Positions 34,390 through 45,610 of a stretch of 64,000 bases of DNA are shown here, in pieces. The stretch comes from Sclerodactyla briareus (Eukaryota > Echinodermata > Holothuroidea > Dendrochirotida > Sclerodactylidae). The translations under genes and the position numbers were made by a program. Numbering within the stretch: the first letter of the stretch is position 1; each line of letters opens with the position of its first letter. The notes below the pieces were generated by a model. It ran no database searches. It was given only the letters and a program-made list of their open reading frames with translations, and was not told where the DNA came from. The stretch is from positions 294,501 through 358,500 of the forward strand of contig JAODTK010005578.1 of NCBI GenBank assembly GCA_026419785.1. The letters are read 5' to 3'.

Positions 34390-35070
34390 GAATAAGATGA
34401 GGTGTACACAGACGAATATGTTTATTCGTGTGTTAATAATAAAATATGTTTTGTGATAATGTCGGTGATTTGTGACATATCTTTCGCATGCACGATGTAC
34501 GAAGAACAGCGTACTGTATATGGGAGGATGGCGGATTTGCTCAGTCGGTCAGGCGGTCGGTAAGCTCCAGACTGTGCAACACCATTGATTGCGAGTCGGC
34601 GGCCCATTGGAAGCCCGGGACTTTTTTCCACGTGCTGTTGAAATGACTCCTGAAATGTTCCACGCACCCACGTGTTAAAGTGGGTACTTTTGAGTGACTG
34701 ACTTGTGAAGAGTAGCGAGAGCTGTGTGTGGCTGCCCTATTTGGAAGTCCCCATGGGACACGAGACAGATGACGTCCTGAAATAGTCGTCTGGAGATAAC
34801 AAGCCAGAGTGTGTGCTGCCATCGTAAGGGTGTGACCAGTCACTGATTTAAAGCAAACTTCGACATGTCTCCGAGTGAAAAGCGCTTATATACTAACGAG
34901 ATATAGTATTATTATAAAGTTCCAAATTGGGTATTTACAACATGCAAAAGCCAGGATGTGCAACAGTGAGCAAACCCCCCAATATTTTTACCCGTTTCAA
35001 TAATTTTTTCACCACTATTTCCCAGACTTCTACTATGCTTGGTAACTTTTTACGGAGCCTAAGGAAATGG
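34390..35070 (+). repeat. Dispersed repeat related to 36480-36800
   Basis: ACAGACGAATATGTTTATTC and TGATTTGTGACATATC match GGACAAATATATTTGTG and TGATTTGTGACACGCC at 36507-36570. AAAGTTCCAAATTGGGTATT, GCCAGGATGTGCAACAGTGA, CCCAATATTTTTACC and TTTTTTCACCACTATTTCCC also match 36620-36740 (AAGTATTTATATTGCAAGTC, GGAATGTGGAAATG, CAGCAATATTTTCATC, TATTTTTTCACACC). Two copies about 2 kb apart are therefore supported. Confidence 0.55.
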
Positions 35071-35574
35071 GGGCCTTTATCGTATTCAAGCTAGCGACGC
35101 TGCGTCCCAGTAGGCGCCGTAGGACTTCGTGACCTGAATGGCGATTGTGTTGCCGCATTGTATCGCTGCGACCAGGGATGTTTATACCAACAGCAGGATT
35201 AACGGTTCACACCCGGGATCCATTTAGTGACACAGAATTAGGTAATATCAATAACTTGACCCAGGGCCTGTAAATACAGAATGTCGCTGATTGTTAGCAT
35301 GAGTGTATAATCCTGGAAACATAGGCGGGCTTTCTTGTACACGATCTTTATCGGGAATTACTGGGGCGTAATGAAGAAAGGATGATGTACCCAAAGCATT
35401 GCACATTCACAAAGCATCCACTGTTTGTCTTTTGGCAGATACACAACAACACTGGGGCCGCTCAAGGCCTCCTTCCCATACAACAGAAACTTTGTAACAA
35501 CCACCGCCCGCCGTGAACAGTATCTGACGCGAACACGAAGACGTTCATGATTCCTTCGCCTGTCCCTGTGAACA

Positions 35575-36800
35575 TATATTTAATTCACTCATGGGAGCAC
35601 GAAGGAACCACCATAGAACGCGCGAAGCGCGAAGATTCTTAGTATCGCGGCAACTGCTGTCCACCACTTATCTATTTGCTATGCTATTGTTTTTAATTCC
35701 ACCCCCTATAAGTTGTATATGCATTGAGCTGTATTAAGACTGTATTCAGAGTGATGGAGGTGGGGTAATGTTCTCTTCTATGATATTTGTAGTACCAAGT
35801 TTTTGTGACAGAGGGGCGAGGGGAGACCCTAACACCCCCCCCCCGGCCCTGTTCTTAAGTACCATCTCCCACCCCATCCATATCTCTTTCCCTCCACAAA
35901 ACAATAAACACAATGAATCACTTAAACAAATCTTTCATGCAGGACTAGACTCGAAAAGTTCATACTTATTTCTGGTCCCTTCACCTCCCCTCAAGTCGCT
36001 TTTATAGAATGTCAATGTAATAACATTGCATGGCCATTTGTATTGTCACATTGCATTATATTTTGTTGTATTGTATACCGTACTATTCGTTTTTTCGTTT
36101 TTTTTTTCGGATTTACTTTGTATATGAGGTGGAGATAAACTTGAACTTGAAACAGTGTCGGCGGATTTTTTAGAGTACGCAGACAAATATGTTTCAATTT
36201 TTCACGTAATCTCTTGGACTTGCTATATGACGTGTCAGACGTAGCTAGTAATAACACGGACACGTTTCGTGGTTCTTTCTTCCTGCGGTAAATATTACTC
36301 GCTCACTCACTCATGGGCGCACAAAGGAACAAACGGTAGAACACGCAATGCGCGAAGATTCTTAGCAATCACGGAACCGCTGTCCACCCCCTTTCAATAT
36401 TTCCTACCCTAGAAGTGTTCTTCATCCCATCCCCAATAAGTTGTGTATGCCTAGATCTCTTCTATTCTGTTGTTAGGTCCAAGGGTGTCGGAAGGTTTTA
36501 AGGACTCGGACAAATATATTTGTGTGTGTGTGTCTATTATGTTTTCGATAGTGTGATTTGTGACACGCCTTGTCAGCATGATGTCCAAGAACGGCGGACA
36601 GGCGGACATGCATCAAGTTCAAATAAAGTATTTATATTGCAAGTCAGGAATGTGGAAATGTTAGCGGAATTCGAATCAAAGCAAAGCCCAGCAATATTTT
36701 CATCATTTCATATTTTTTCACACCTCTCCTGACTTACTACTATGATGTCTCACGAGATTTAGTTAGTGGTTCTTTGCATTCTCGCTCATGGGTGCACATG
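35575..36800 (+). repeat. Repeated block with CTCATGGGNGCAC and GCGAAGATTCTTAG
   Basis: CTCATGGGAGCACGAAGGAA, GAACGCGCGAAGCGCGAAGA, TTCTTAGTATCGCGG, AACTGCTGTCCACC and CCTATAAGTTGTATATGC at 35589-35725 recur at 36310-36450 (CTCATGGGCGCACAAAGGAA, CACGCAATGCGCGAAGATTC, ACCGCTGTCCACC, AATAAGTTGTGTATGC). A third start, CTCATGGGTGCAC, lies at 36786. Spacing is about 720 and 475 bp, so this is a degraded tandem triplication. Confidence 0.6.
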
Positions 36801-37559
36801 CCTAGAAGGAAACGAAGCCGCACCCGTCCTCCTAGCAAGCGACCATGCCTTTACCTGGCCCATCCCAACTTCCTGAGGTGCCCGCAAAGCTACGCCGACT
36901 ATGAATTATGAGGCGTTCTTGCGATCAGCCCCAACTGCCCAACCTTCACCATCGCCGCCTCCCCGGGAACCCTTGCATTGGATACACGATCCTGTCATCG
37001 CTAACCATGATGCAACGAAGTGAGGTAGTAGGTGAGGTAGGAAATCCAACCACGGCATCAGCGCAACAGATGAGCGTCCAATCCTCAATAGGAGAAAGCA
37101 TGCTGTGGAATCACAATAGGGCCAAAACACACAGCTTGTTCTGGCTCAGACATCGCGACCGCCTCATACCCACTATACATGACTTTATTATGACTCCATA
37201 TGACAATTCCATGATAAGGTCATCATCATACCCAAAATTTGAAACACTTTGAAATTTTAAATGTTGATAATTTCAGTTAATATTATCTCTGTGGTTGTCT
37301 GAAAAGTGAAGAAAAAAAATTACGATTTTTTTTCTTCCGTGTGGATAGCTCATAGAGAGGTGCAAAGTAAAGTTAGCCATAGTAAGCGATTATCTCTAAA
37401 TAATGAGAACAATTTATTTTTGGTAATTTACTCAGATATAAATTCGATTTTCCAAGATTCATGAGCTGATGTTGTTACATATAGGAAGGAGTATTTGATT
37501 TCATTAAGACATTTTTTGACATCGGGGTGGTGGGTGTAATTTTCCGATGAAAACACCCT
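36801..37559. other. Unannotated non-coding stretch
   Basis: A 114-codon plus-strand frame at 36908-37252 overlaps no known domain. The rest is AT-rich with no repeat recognised. Confidence 0.4.
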
Positions 37560-37990
37560 CATTTTTATGTCACGCGAATCACAAAATGGACGATAAAATT
37601 AATTTACTTGGCCGTCACTTGATTATTGATTTTTTTCATGCATTACAACATTTTTTCCAAAGTCGTATAATAATTGAGAGAGGGTAGAGGTGGTTTTCAA
37701 CTCCGGCATGAACGTAAAAAATATTGGAAACCTTTTAATAAGACATGAGAAATCAAACATTTGTGTGTGCATTCTGATTTTTGCTAATAGTATGTCACGC
37801 GAGTCACGGTCATTTTTTTTGTCGATCCATCCTCAATACTGAGTTATAATTTTTTTTTTACTGTTGTAAGCATCAAAGCATACCTTCACTGACTGCTTGA
37901 ATGATTTTCTCCAGATATGTTCTTTATTTTCTCCATGATATCACACAAAGAGGAAAATTTAGTAAAAATGTCACGCGAGTCACTATGAAT
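37560..37990 (+). repeat. TCACGCGAGTCAC tandem repeat
   Basis: The conserved core ATGTCACGCGA(A/G)TCAC appears at about 37567, 37791 and 37968, spaced 224 and 177 bp. Between the cores are AT-rich segments with related features (GATTTTTTTCATGCATTACA; GATTTTTGCTAATAG; TTTTCTCCATGATATCACAC). The core is far better preserved than the spacers. Confidence 0.65.
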
Positions 37991-38079
37991 TGCCATATGC
38001 CAGTCTGGGGCGTCTACTGAACTCGGGCTTCAAATTTCTCTGTCAAGATCCTGCCGTCAGTCTGGCCTTGATCGTATAC

Positions 38080-38745
38080 AGCGAACCGCGATTAATATCA
38101 GAGATTGATTGTGATGGATAGGTATGCTACTATTGCTATTGTCAGGGATTGATTAGGGTAGGTGGCATACCCATTGTTATTGTCAGGAGTTGATTAGAAG
38201 AAATGTTGTAACTATTGCTAATGTCAGGGATTGATTAGAGTAGGTGTCAAACCTATTGTTAAAGTCTGGGATGATTAGGAGACATGTTGTGACTATTGCT
38301 AATGTCAGGGACTGATTAGAGTAAGTTGTCATACCGACTTGTATTGTTCCAGGACTTAAGTAAGTAATAGGTAAGTATAAAAATTTTTGATAGTTATCAT
38401 GAAATGAATAAGATAATAAACTGGACTACAAGCTCAACTAAAAGATTATGAAAATAAATGGTTATCTCTGTGGGGTCCAAATTCAGCAGTTTGATACAGC
38501 AGATTGGTTAGAAGAATGTTGTAACTATTGTTCTTGTCAGAGATTGATTAGAGCTGGCATTGTACCTATTGTTATTATCAGAGATTGATTTGAATAGACG
38601 TTGTACCTATTGCTATGAGAGATTTATTGGAGTAGGTGTTATACCAATTGCTATTATCAGGAATCGATTATTGTAGGTAATGCACCTATTGTTATTATCA
38701 GAGATTGCTCAAAGTAGTTAATGTACCCATTGCTTTGATAGTATT
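38080..38745 (+). repeat. 41-bp tandem repeat with alternating monomers
   Basis: Monomers of about 41 bp read GGATTGATTAGAGTAGGTGT then (C/A)(T/A)ACCTATTGTTATTGTCAG (type A) or GTTGATTAGAAGAAATGTTG then TAACTATTGCTAATGTCAG (type B). In 38140-38345 the order is A-B-A-B-A. The array is broken at about 38346-38497 by unrelated sequence and resumes to about 38745 with more diverged monomers. Confidence 0.85.
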
Positions 38746-39109
38746 TCTGTTCCATTTTGTTTGCACTCAACTTAATATAATAATATAATATTTTCAACGT
38801 GGTCAGTTAGTTGTTAATGTCGTTCATCTCAACCTGAATCATTCAAAATAGCGCCATCGATATCAGCACGTCGTTGTGTGAACATAGCGTAATCCCCAGT
38901 TGTCGATCTACCCTAATAACCAGGAAGCCAGAAAGGCATACCAACACCAAACGGTAGATTGCACCAGTTCAATAGCAACATATGACATTTCTCAATGAAT
39001 TTTTCACGAATAATGCAACCATCCTGACAAAACAAAAGGGTTCTTATCTTGTATTTTCGATAGGAAAACTTCAGACCGAATTCCAATTCGATCTGACTAA
39101 GCATTTCTG

Positions 39110-39720
39110 GACATATTGCGTTTACAAGGATTTTCAGATCTTGACCTCCGTCGACCTCAGGTGACCATTGACCTTACCCAGGAACAATAGGTTTCTATAC
39201 TCTTCCTAATTTTCCCCCTTTTAAACCAAAGATGACCCCAAAACAAGAAATGACCCTGTTAACATTGAACACAACAGACTGTACTTCCAATGAGGAAGCG
39301 ACACAACACATTTCGACTGAAACGAGCACTCTCAGTGGAATGATCGTGTTCACAAGGTTCCAGACCTTGACCTCTGGTGACCTCTGACATGCCCGCAAAC
39401 AAAGGGTTCATGTACTGATCATGGGAACAACTCATACCAAGTATAAGCTCCAACTATTCAAGTGGTTACGAACTAAAATTAGCCGGGAAATTGAAGACGA
39501 CTACCGATCTACACTAAAAACAGGTTCCTGTACTATCCATATAAAGACTACACACCAACTCAGCTTGATCGGACCAAGCATTCTGAGCTCTCGTTTTCTA
39601 CAAGAATTTTCGATCTTTGACTTCAGACCTGCCCCAAAACAATTTATGGACATTAGGTGTGATACCTGCAAATCTGTCATGATTCTCCAAATGTCTAAAA
39701 CACTGCACTCTTTCACATGA
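39110..39720 (+). repeat. Dispersed 'GGTCA' repeat, three diverged units
   Basis: Units share TTTACAAGGATTTTCAGATC or TTCACAAGGTTCCAGACC, TTGACCTCTGGTGACCTCTG, CC.CAAACAA.AGG/TTTAT, CATGTACT..TCATGGGAACA, and CAAGTATAAGCTCCAACTAT. Starts are near 39120, 39355 and 39598. The order matches 43690-43812 and the reverse complement of 7741-8500. Short frames overlapping the block are not supported as genes. Confidence 0.65.
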
Positions 39721-42700
39721 CCTTGAATCCGATTAGAAAATAGTTGGTGTTTTTTTTTTATAGTAAAATTACCAGTGAAAGCGCAATTATCGTGACATCA
39801 GGGATTCTGTCACTGTCCCTGAATTGACATTGGCAGGTGACTGAAAGTTTAAATACACAGTACAGGTCACAGTAGTGAAAAATATATCAACAAACTACGC
39901 TGATACGATCAGTATAGGCTATTACTCCTGCTTGCTCAATAAGATTTGAAGGGCGTGGGCCTATTTTGAATATAGACTCGGATCATATAGTGATTGATGT
40001 TGCCTGTTAATCTCCTAAATTAAACTGATTAAGACTGCAAGAGCGATCTTTTTTACATTTCCCCCCTTTTTTCCACACGTAGGTTCTATGTTATGAAGGG
40101 CTCGGGTTTTTTGTACGCTACAGAGTACAGACTGACAGACGCTCGCTGCAATCGCCGCGAACAACGAAAGATTCCCAGTGCAAAATTTCCCACAGGAAGC
40201 CTACTGGATGACTGAATGGACACATACGTTACGCTATTACATTCCTTATAAATTTATATATACCGGTCCCCGACCGTCAACGCATCTTTAGATATTTAGA
40301 CTTTAGCATTTCAACTTTTTTTTTTACATTCATAACGAATTCCCTTTTCCCTCTTGTCTGGCGTACACAGTTTTCGTCCTTTCGGAGAGGGAACTAAAAC
40401 CGTGTTGGATGTAGAACGGTAAAAATAAAATTACAAAAGACATGTTTCGGCAGGAAAATCTCCCCAATAAGTTCAAGCGACCCCTCCGATTAGCAATATC
40501 CTGATATTCGAGTCAGGTAATATATTTGGACGGAGGTACGCCTGCCTATGCCTATATGGGAAGACCCTGTAATCCTCACAAATCGGTGGCCCTATCATTC
40601 TCCAGCTTACAGCGCGCGGGTTATTCTCCCAAGGATTTACTACACTGTAACCAGGACGACCATTTCTTCTACTCCTCGATAACTATAACTGTCCCCGCGG
40701 GCACGACGGTGACCTTGTCCTAGCGATATTTCAAGTTTACGCTGAGCAAACACCACCGACAATAGCCACCCTCTGTGTGTAACCGCATACCTCGGGCAAT
40801 TTCCCACCGATCAAACCGGGGGAAGCCTCACACCGACTAGTCAGCGGAGTCACCGACTGGAATTCGACTAACCTTTTATCTAGGGACCTACATAGCAGTC
40901 AGTACTATTACAAAAACATCAAAGAAACATCCAGGCCCAACAACGAAAAATATGAACCCCCTCCTCCCCCCCCCCCCCCCCCCCTCTCTCTCTCTCTCGC
41001 TCTCTTGCATAATTTCTCCTCCCGCCAAGAATTTTGACGTCGATTGCGTCGTAAAAATATGGATGATTCCAATTACTGACGATCTAGCGACTTGTATCGA
41101 AGAGGCAGGCCTGGCTGGAGGCGCCCATAGGACACGATGACCTTTGTTAGGTGTGAGGGCATGGAATGGCGCGTAGCTAGACACCTCCGGCAGAAGACGA
41201 CACTCTGATATCTTTGTTGATCCATAACATCGCTATATTTTATCCCAATGTGCCCATTCACCATTAACGCTCAACTCCACGGGAGGTGAACGCCTGCAAG
41301 TGCGAATAAGAGCAGTATTTGGAGAGAAAACAATATGATATCGTTATTCGGTTTGATCGCCTGGAATTCGGGGTACGAGAAGAAAGTCGGCGCTTATCAA
41401 TACGGTAAAGATATCAGGGTGGACTGGTAATTGTTAGATGATGGTCACAACATTTATTGAGGGAATGAGTCACTTCTGATTATGAAGGCAGGATATTGAG
41501 CAATTATTGCAAATACTTCACTGCCGGGGACTAAATTGCAGACTTTATGCTTCGATATTTCGATAGGGGGCCACTTGGGCCATGGGCCGGGGGTCCCCGG
41601 GATCATCACCTCAGTCGACGCGGCCACGCGCTAAACCGCTCATTAAATCATAACTAGGTAACATTTGATTTTCGATTTCGACTCAGGGTTCGAGTGTTAA
41701 TTGTCTTTTTTATACATGAATAATAACCTGTTATGTTCTGTAGTGATCGGGGAGTCAATGCAAAACGCAACATTTTCTTGTAAACGTTTCGCGCCAACTA
41801 TATAGTTGGCTCCGTTTTTTAGATTAAAAGTAACTCGGAAAATCGCGTGAAATGAAAAAACAAAAACATTCCTAGACAGTTAAAATTGAAGATGATCATC
41901 TCCAGGATACAGCAGCAACATGGCGCCCCTCTAGAGGGGCACTTCAGTCTATGACAAGTACCATTGTTTAGACCATGCAAGAATGAGATTTTTGGAAGGA
42001 GGGCTACGCGCCACCTGAGGGCGCTCTGCTTCCTTTATACCTCTGAGGACCCTGGGCGGCCGTCCCTAGTCCTCAGTAGTAGGTATTGCTGTAATTAAAG
42101 CCTAAACTATCCGTGCCCGGCTCACACTCGTTAGACCCGCTCGGATTGCGGGGGGGGGGGGGGGTTCCCTTCCCGTATTGGAACTCCGCGATTGATATTC
42201 TTACCACTGTCACATCGAAATCCACCTCGAATTGTCACAGATCTGAGCATCGTTTTAAAGAATCGAAAACAACACGTAATACCTTTGCACAATACTTCCA
42301 TTCCATAGGGAACCTATCTAAGTTTGATTGACATGCTTTCGATGCAAAACCATATTGACATTAAATATCCTTGGATGGTCTTGCCCTTTAAGTGGTAAAT
42401 GGGCTGTGACAGTCGTCCGGGGCGCTCTTGTGTCGGACTCATGCGTCTACCCTCAGGATGATGCACGAGCGCTCTGCTCTATTATGTTATTGAGAGTGTT
42501 AATGGACATGATCTTTTCTGTCAGTGTAGCCAAGAGCAGCCGAGAGCACCTACAAGTGACGTCAGTATATAGAGCGACCCTTCGAACATGCAAGCAGGAG
42601 TACTGTTGTATAAGCATAACGTTTGTAACAAATATTAGGCCTGTGGATTTCTCGACTGAGTCTGTGCCTTAGGTAAGCATGCAAAGATGCACTTTAGCGT

Positions 42701-43185
42701 GTCAAATGGGTTAATGAACAGGATCGCATCATTTAATTCATTGTGTTACCTGGTAATGGGATGATTCGTTTATTTAGCTAGAAGGGGAAGTAGGTCGATT
42801 GTTTACAACCCTCCCGTGTCGCGTGTTATAACGGGTTCACAATGATACAGAAGAGATGGTGTTTGTTTGTCGTAACTATACAAACCATCTTCGCCATCCC
42901 ATATCTGATAGTACACGGCAGAGTATAGGGCCAGTGCGTCAGAAGTCATTAGTAGCCATTTGTGTCAGTTGCCCTGAGGGACAGGCAGAGCTTGCACACC
43001 AGGGGTCTGCACGATAGCCATAAACCAATTATAAAGATCTCGATGACGTTGATGATGGGGCGGGCAGTTGTACCATGGAAGTACCTCCATGGTTTTACTA
43101 TGGGGTCAGAGACTCAGTGAACTGACCAGTATAGTGCCCGTTGACCGGCCCAAGCCGAAGGCCCCCTACCAGTGCGGGATGTGTT
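39721..43185. other. Unannotated stretch of ~3.4 kb
   Basis: I recognise no host gene. Features seen are a C19 run followed by (CT)n at 40966-41005, two perfect palindromes (41793-41810 and 41925-41940), a G13 run near 42153-42166, and weak frames at 40526-40723 and 42328-42672 that match no family I know. Confidence 0.4.
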
Positions 43186-43186
43186 A

Positions 43187-43245
43187 AAGGGCTGTACCAT
43201 TCGATACGGATACGATAATTTTATCGGACGTTCGAGTTTTAAAAA
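43187..43245 (+). mobile_element. Solo end of the CACACTAGTG transposon family
   Basis: AAGGGCTGTACC, ATTCGATACGGATACGATAA and TTTTATCGGACGTTCGAG reproduce the left terminus of the elements at 12140, 31378, 45611 and 48661. The CACTAGTG step is deleted. No partner end follows before the LINE at 43812, so this is a truncated relic. Confidence 0.7.
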
Positions 43246-43379
43246 CCAGGGAAGCCAAAAGGCTTAGGGATTCCCGACTCTTTATCCCCAAAACGTATAG
43301 CAAGACTCAAGGACAAATGGGAGATGTACCAGCTCATTGTGGAAACATAACGTCTGCAAATTTCCAATTTTTTTTCTTG

Positions 43380-43812
43380 GTAAGATAGCTACACACTAAT
43401 TTCAAGGGATGTCAGACTTTGACTTATGGAGACCTCAAAGCAGAGGGTCATGAATCATTATCTGGAACACACATACTAAGTATGAGATTCATACATCGAG
43501 GTGGGGTAAAGTTATCAAGTTCACAAGCCATAATTGGCCAACATATTGATTTCCACAATTTTTTTCTATTTTCGACCAAAATTCACCCCTGATATAACCA
43601 AAAAGAATAGGGTGCCTGTATCCCCATACGGAAAGCTACAACCAAATATCCACCCGATCAGGGCCAACATTCTGGGACTCATTGTTATCACAAGGTTTCC
43701 AGATTGACCTCTGGTGACTCAGTGACCTCTGACCTGACCCCAAACAATAAGTTTCAATGTACTTCATCATGGGAAACCAAGTATACAAGTATGAGCTTCA
43801 TCATCAGGTGGG
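43380..43812 (+). repeat. Dispersed 'GGTCA' repeat, units flanking the LINE insertion
   Basis: GATGTCAGACTTTGACTTAT, AGAGGGTCATGAATCATTAT, ACACACATACTAAGTATGAG, ATCGAGGTGGGGTAAAGTTA and TCAAGTTCACAAGCC match the reverse complement of 7741-8020. A second unit follows (TTGACCTCTGGTGACTCAG, CCCCAAACAATAAG, AAGTATGAGCTTCATCATCA, GGTGGGG), which stops exactly where the LINE tail begins. The expected continuation, TTTCAAGTTATTGTG then TCCACAAGCC, is found at 45480-45508 beyond the LINE. Confidence 0.75.
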
Positions 43813-45480
43813 GTCTTGTCTTGTCTGTACTTGCAAACACCAACAGTGGTATCATGCATAGGGACAGCACCAAACAGGCACAAGCTTATTGAAGGGTCAG
43901 AGTTGAGATGATGATGAAGAATTTACACCATCACCAGAAAACACCACAGGGACTTAATTCCTGATAGTTGAGACTAGATGCATTCCAATCTGGAATGGTT
44001 CTGGGCCAAAATGACCAACCGAAGACGTTGTATTAAATAACATGGCTATAGTTAAGTCCATTCACGGATGATGACGTGTGCGATTAGATAGTCTGCTAAA
44101 TCCACCAAAATCCAGGAACTGGCAAAGCCAATAAGTCGTTAATGGAATTATGAACAGCTTGAGTCGCATTGCGCCTTCTCTCTGTAAAGTAAGGCCAGGC
44201 AAGAATGTGCAGGAGCCCTGCAAACACTGGTGGACCGACGGTGATCCTTGCAAACAAATCTGCAAGCTTTGCGCTGACTGAACCAGTTCCAGCTTCGTAA
44301 TGTTACAAGTTTGGATGGGATCCCAAAACTGAGGAGCCTATATTCCAAACCAGGGGACGAAACCCAGAGACTATAAGCAATGTACTTTCGTTTTAGTATC
44401 CAGTAATACGATGTCTAGGATCAGATTGAGGAAACTTATAATTGCTTTACCACTATCTTGTTTTATGAGTTGACAAATGAGAGCTTGAAGTGAGGTACTC
44501 CAAGATCGGGATGTTCTTTCACAGTTTCAAGGCGACCGTATGTCAATCTACATATTGGAATGGTACAACTTGGGACTTCTTGTTGGTGGACAATCATGAC
44601 TTGCATTTTGATGCATTCAGATCGATCTGCCAAGTCCTTACTCATTGTCGAAAAATTATCCAGATCTTGCTGGAGCATGTTACTGTCATTAATTCCATTG
44701 ATGGTCCGGTAGATTAGGCAGTCATCAAAAACCTTCTGAGAGTGGATGCATAAACAGTCGGAAGATCATTGATGTTGAGCCGAACAGCATGGCCTAGTAC
44801 TAGTACCTTGTGGGGCCCCTGATGAGACAATTCCAAGAGACGACTTCATTCCAACCATTTATGACAACATGCTGGTACGATGGTTCAAAAATGAATTATT
44901 TATCCAAGTAAGAATTTGACCACTAATGCCATTAATGTAATTTAGAGCGTCTGAGCCAGTCGCTTGTGTGGAACCTTGTCCTTCGTCCAAGGCTTTACTA
45001 AAATCAGTAAAAAAGCACATCGTCCGTCCTTGACGTCTATATCTTACTAGATCATTGACAGTTTAGCCAGTTGGGTTCACTGAGTGTCGTTTTTCTTCCT
45101 AAATCCATGTTGAACATTGGTCATGACTTGTTGAGTGTCCATAAGTTCCTGATGGGTGATGGAACAATATGTTCCATTATTTTACATGGGATTGATGTTA
45201 ATGAAACAGGCCTGTAATTGCTGGGGTTTGAAGGGTTTCCCCCTTCTCTTGGAAAAGGGAGTAACAACAGCAGTCCTCAATCTGAAGCAGATGAGCAGTA
45301 TTAATAGATTTCTTATAGATGGCCCTAAGAATGGTGCAATGAAGCGGTGTATGGAGAAACAATTTCAGAGTGTATGGAGAAACATCATCAGCACCACTTG
45401 CTTTGTTCACTGAAGATTATCAAAGCGTCTTCACACCAAGTTCCGTGTATTTCAATGTCTGAATTGAACGACCCACGGTT
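43812..45480 (-). mobile_element. LINE relic with reverse transcriptase, GACAA tail
   Basis: On the minus strand, RT pieces occur in order. NKASGADDVSPYTLK lies at about 45405-45360. FQEKGETLQTP is at about 45255-45220, and a degraded QH/STWI..KRHSVNPTG segment at about 45115-45070. CFFTDFSKALD is at about 45020-44985, SGAPQGT at about 44820-44800 and DDCLIYRTI at about 44720-44690. MLQQDLDN..., QVMIVHQQEVPS and KEHPDLGV lie at 44678-44500. Stops and frameshifts lie between nearly all of these. The 3' end is a (GACAA)n-type tail at 43812-43825. A second truncated copy lies at 10293-10780. The fragment sits inside a GGTCA repeat unit, whose halves abut both ends. The Jockey/CR1-like superfamily is likely, but the clade is not assigned. 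Confidence 0.85.
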
Positions 45481-45610
45481 TCAAGTTATTGTGTCCACAA
45501 GCCAGGCGTCACACCCCTACACACCACAATCCACCTACGTACTTACACACATACACCACACACTGCCTGACTGCATAATTCGTCAAGGAATAAAAATGCA
45601 TTTTTCACTA
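45481..45610. repeat. Tail of interrupted GGTCA unit and CA-rich segment
   Basis: TTTCAAGTTATTGTGTCCAC followed by AAGCCAGGCGTCAC matches the reverse complement of 7738-7770, closing the repeat unit interrupted by the LINE. A CA-rich segment (TACACACCACAATCCACC and CACACATACACCACACAC) follows. Confidence 0.6.

Noticed and set aside
34534-34620. tRNA-like head GCGGATTTGCTCAGTCGGTC
   Set aside because: It has an A-box-like string but no convincing B-box or acceptor pairing at the correct distance.
40526-40723. 65-codon plus-strand frame ending in VPAGTTVTLS as a possible exon
   Set aside because: It is short, with no recognisable domain, no clear splice pattern and no supporting neighbour exon.
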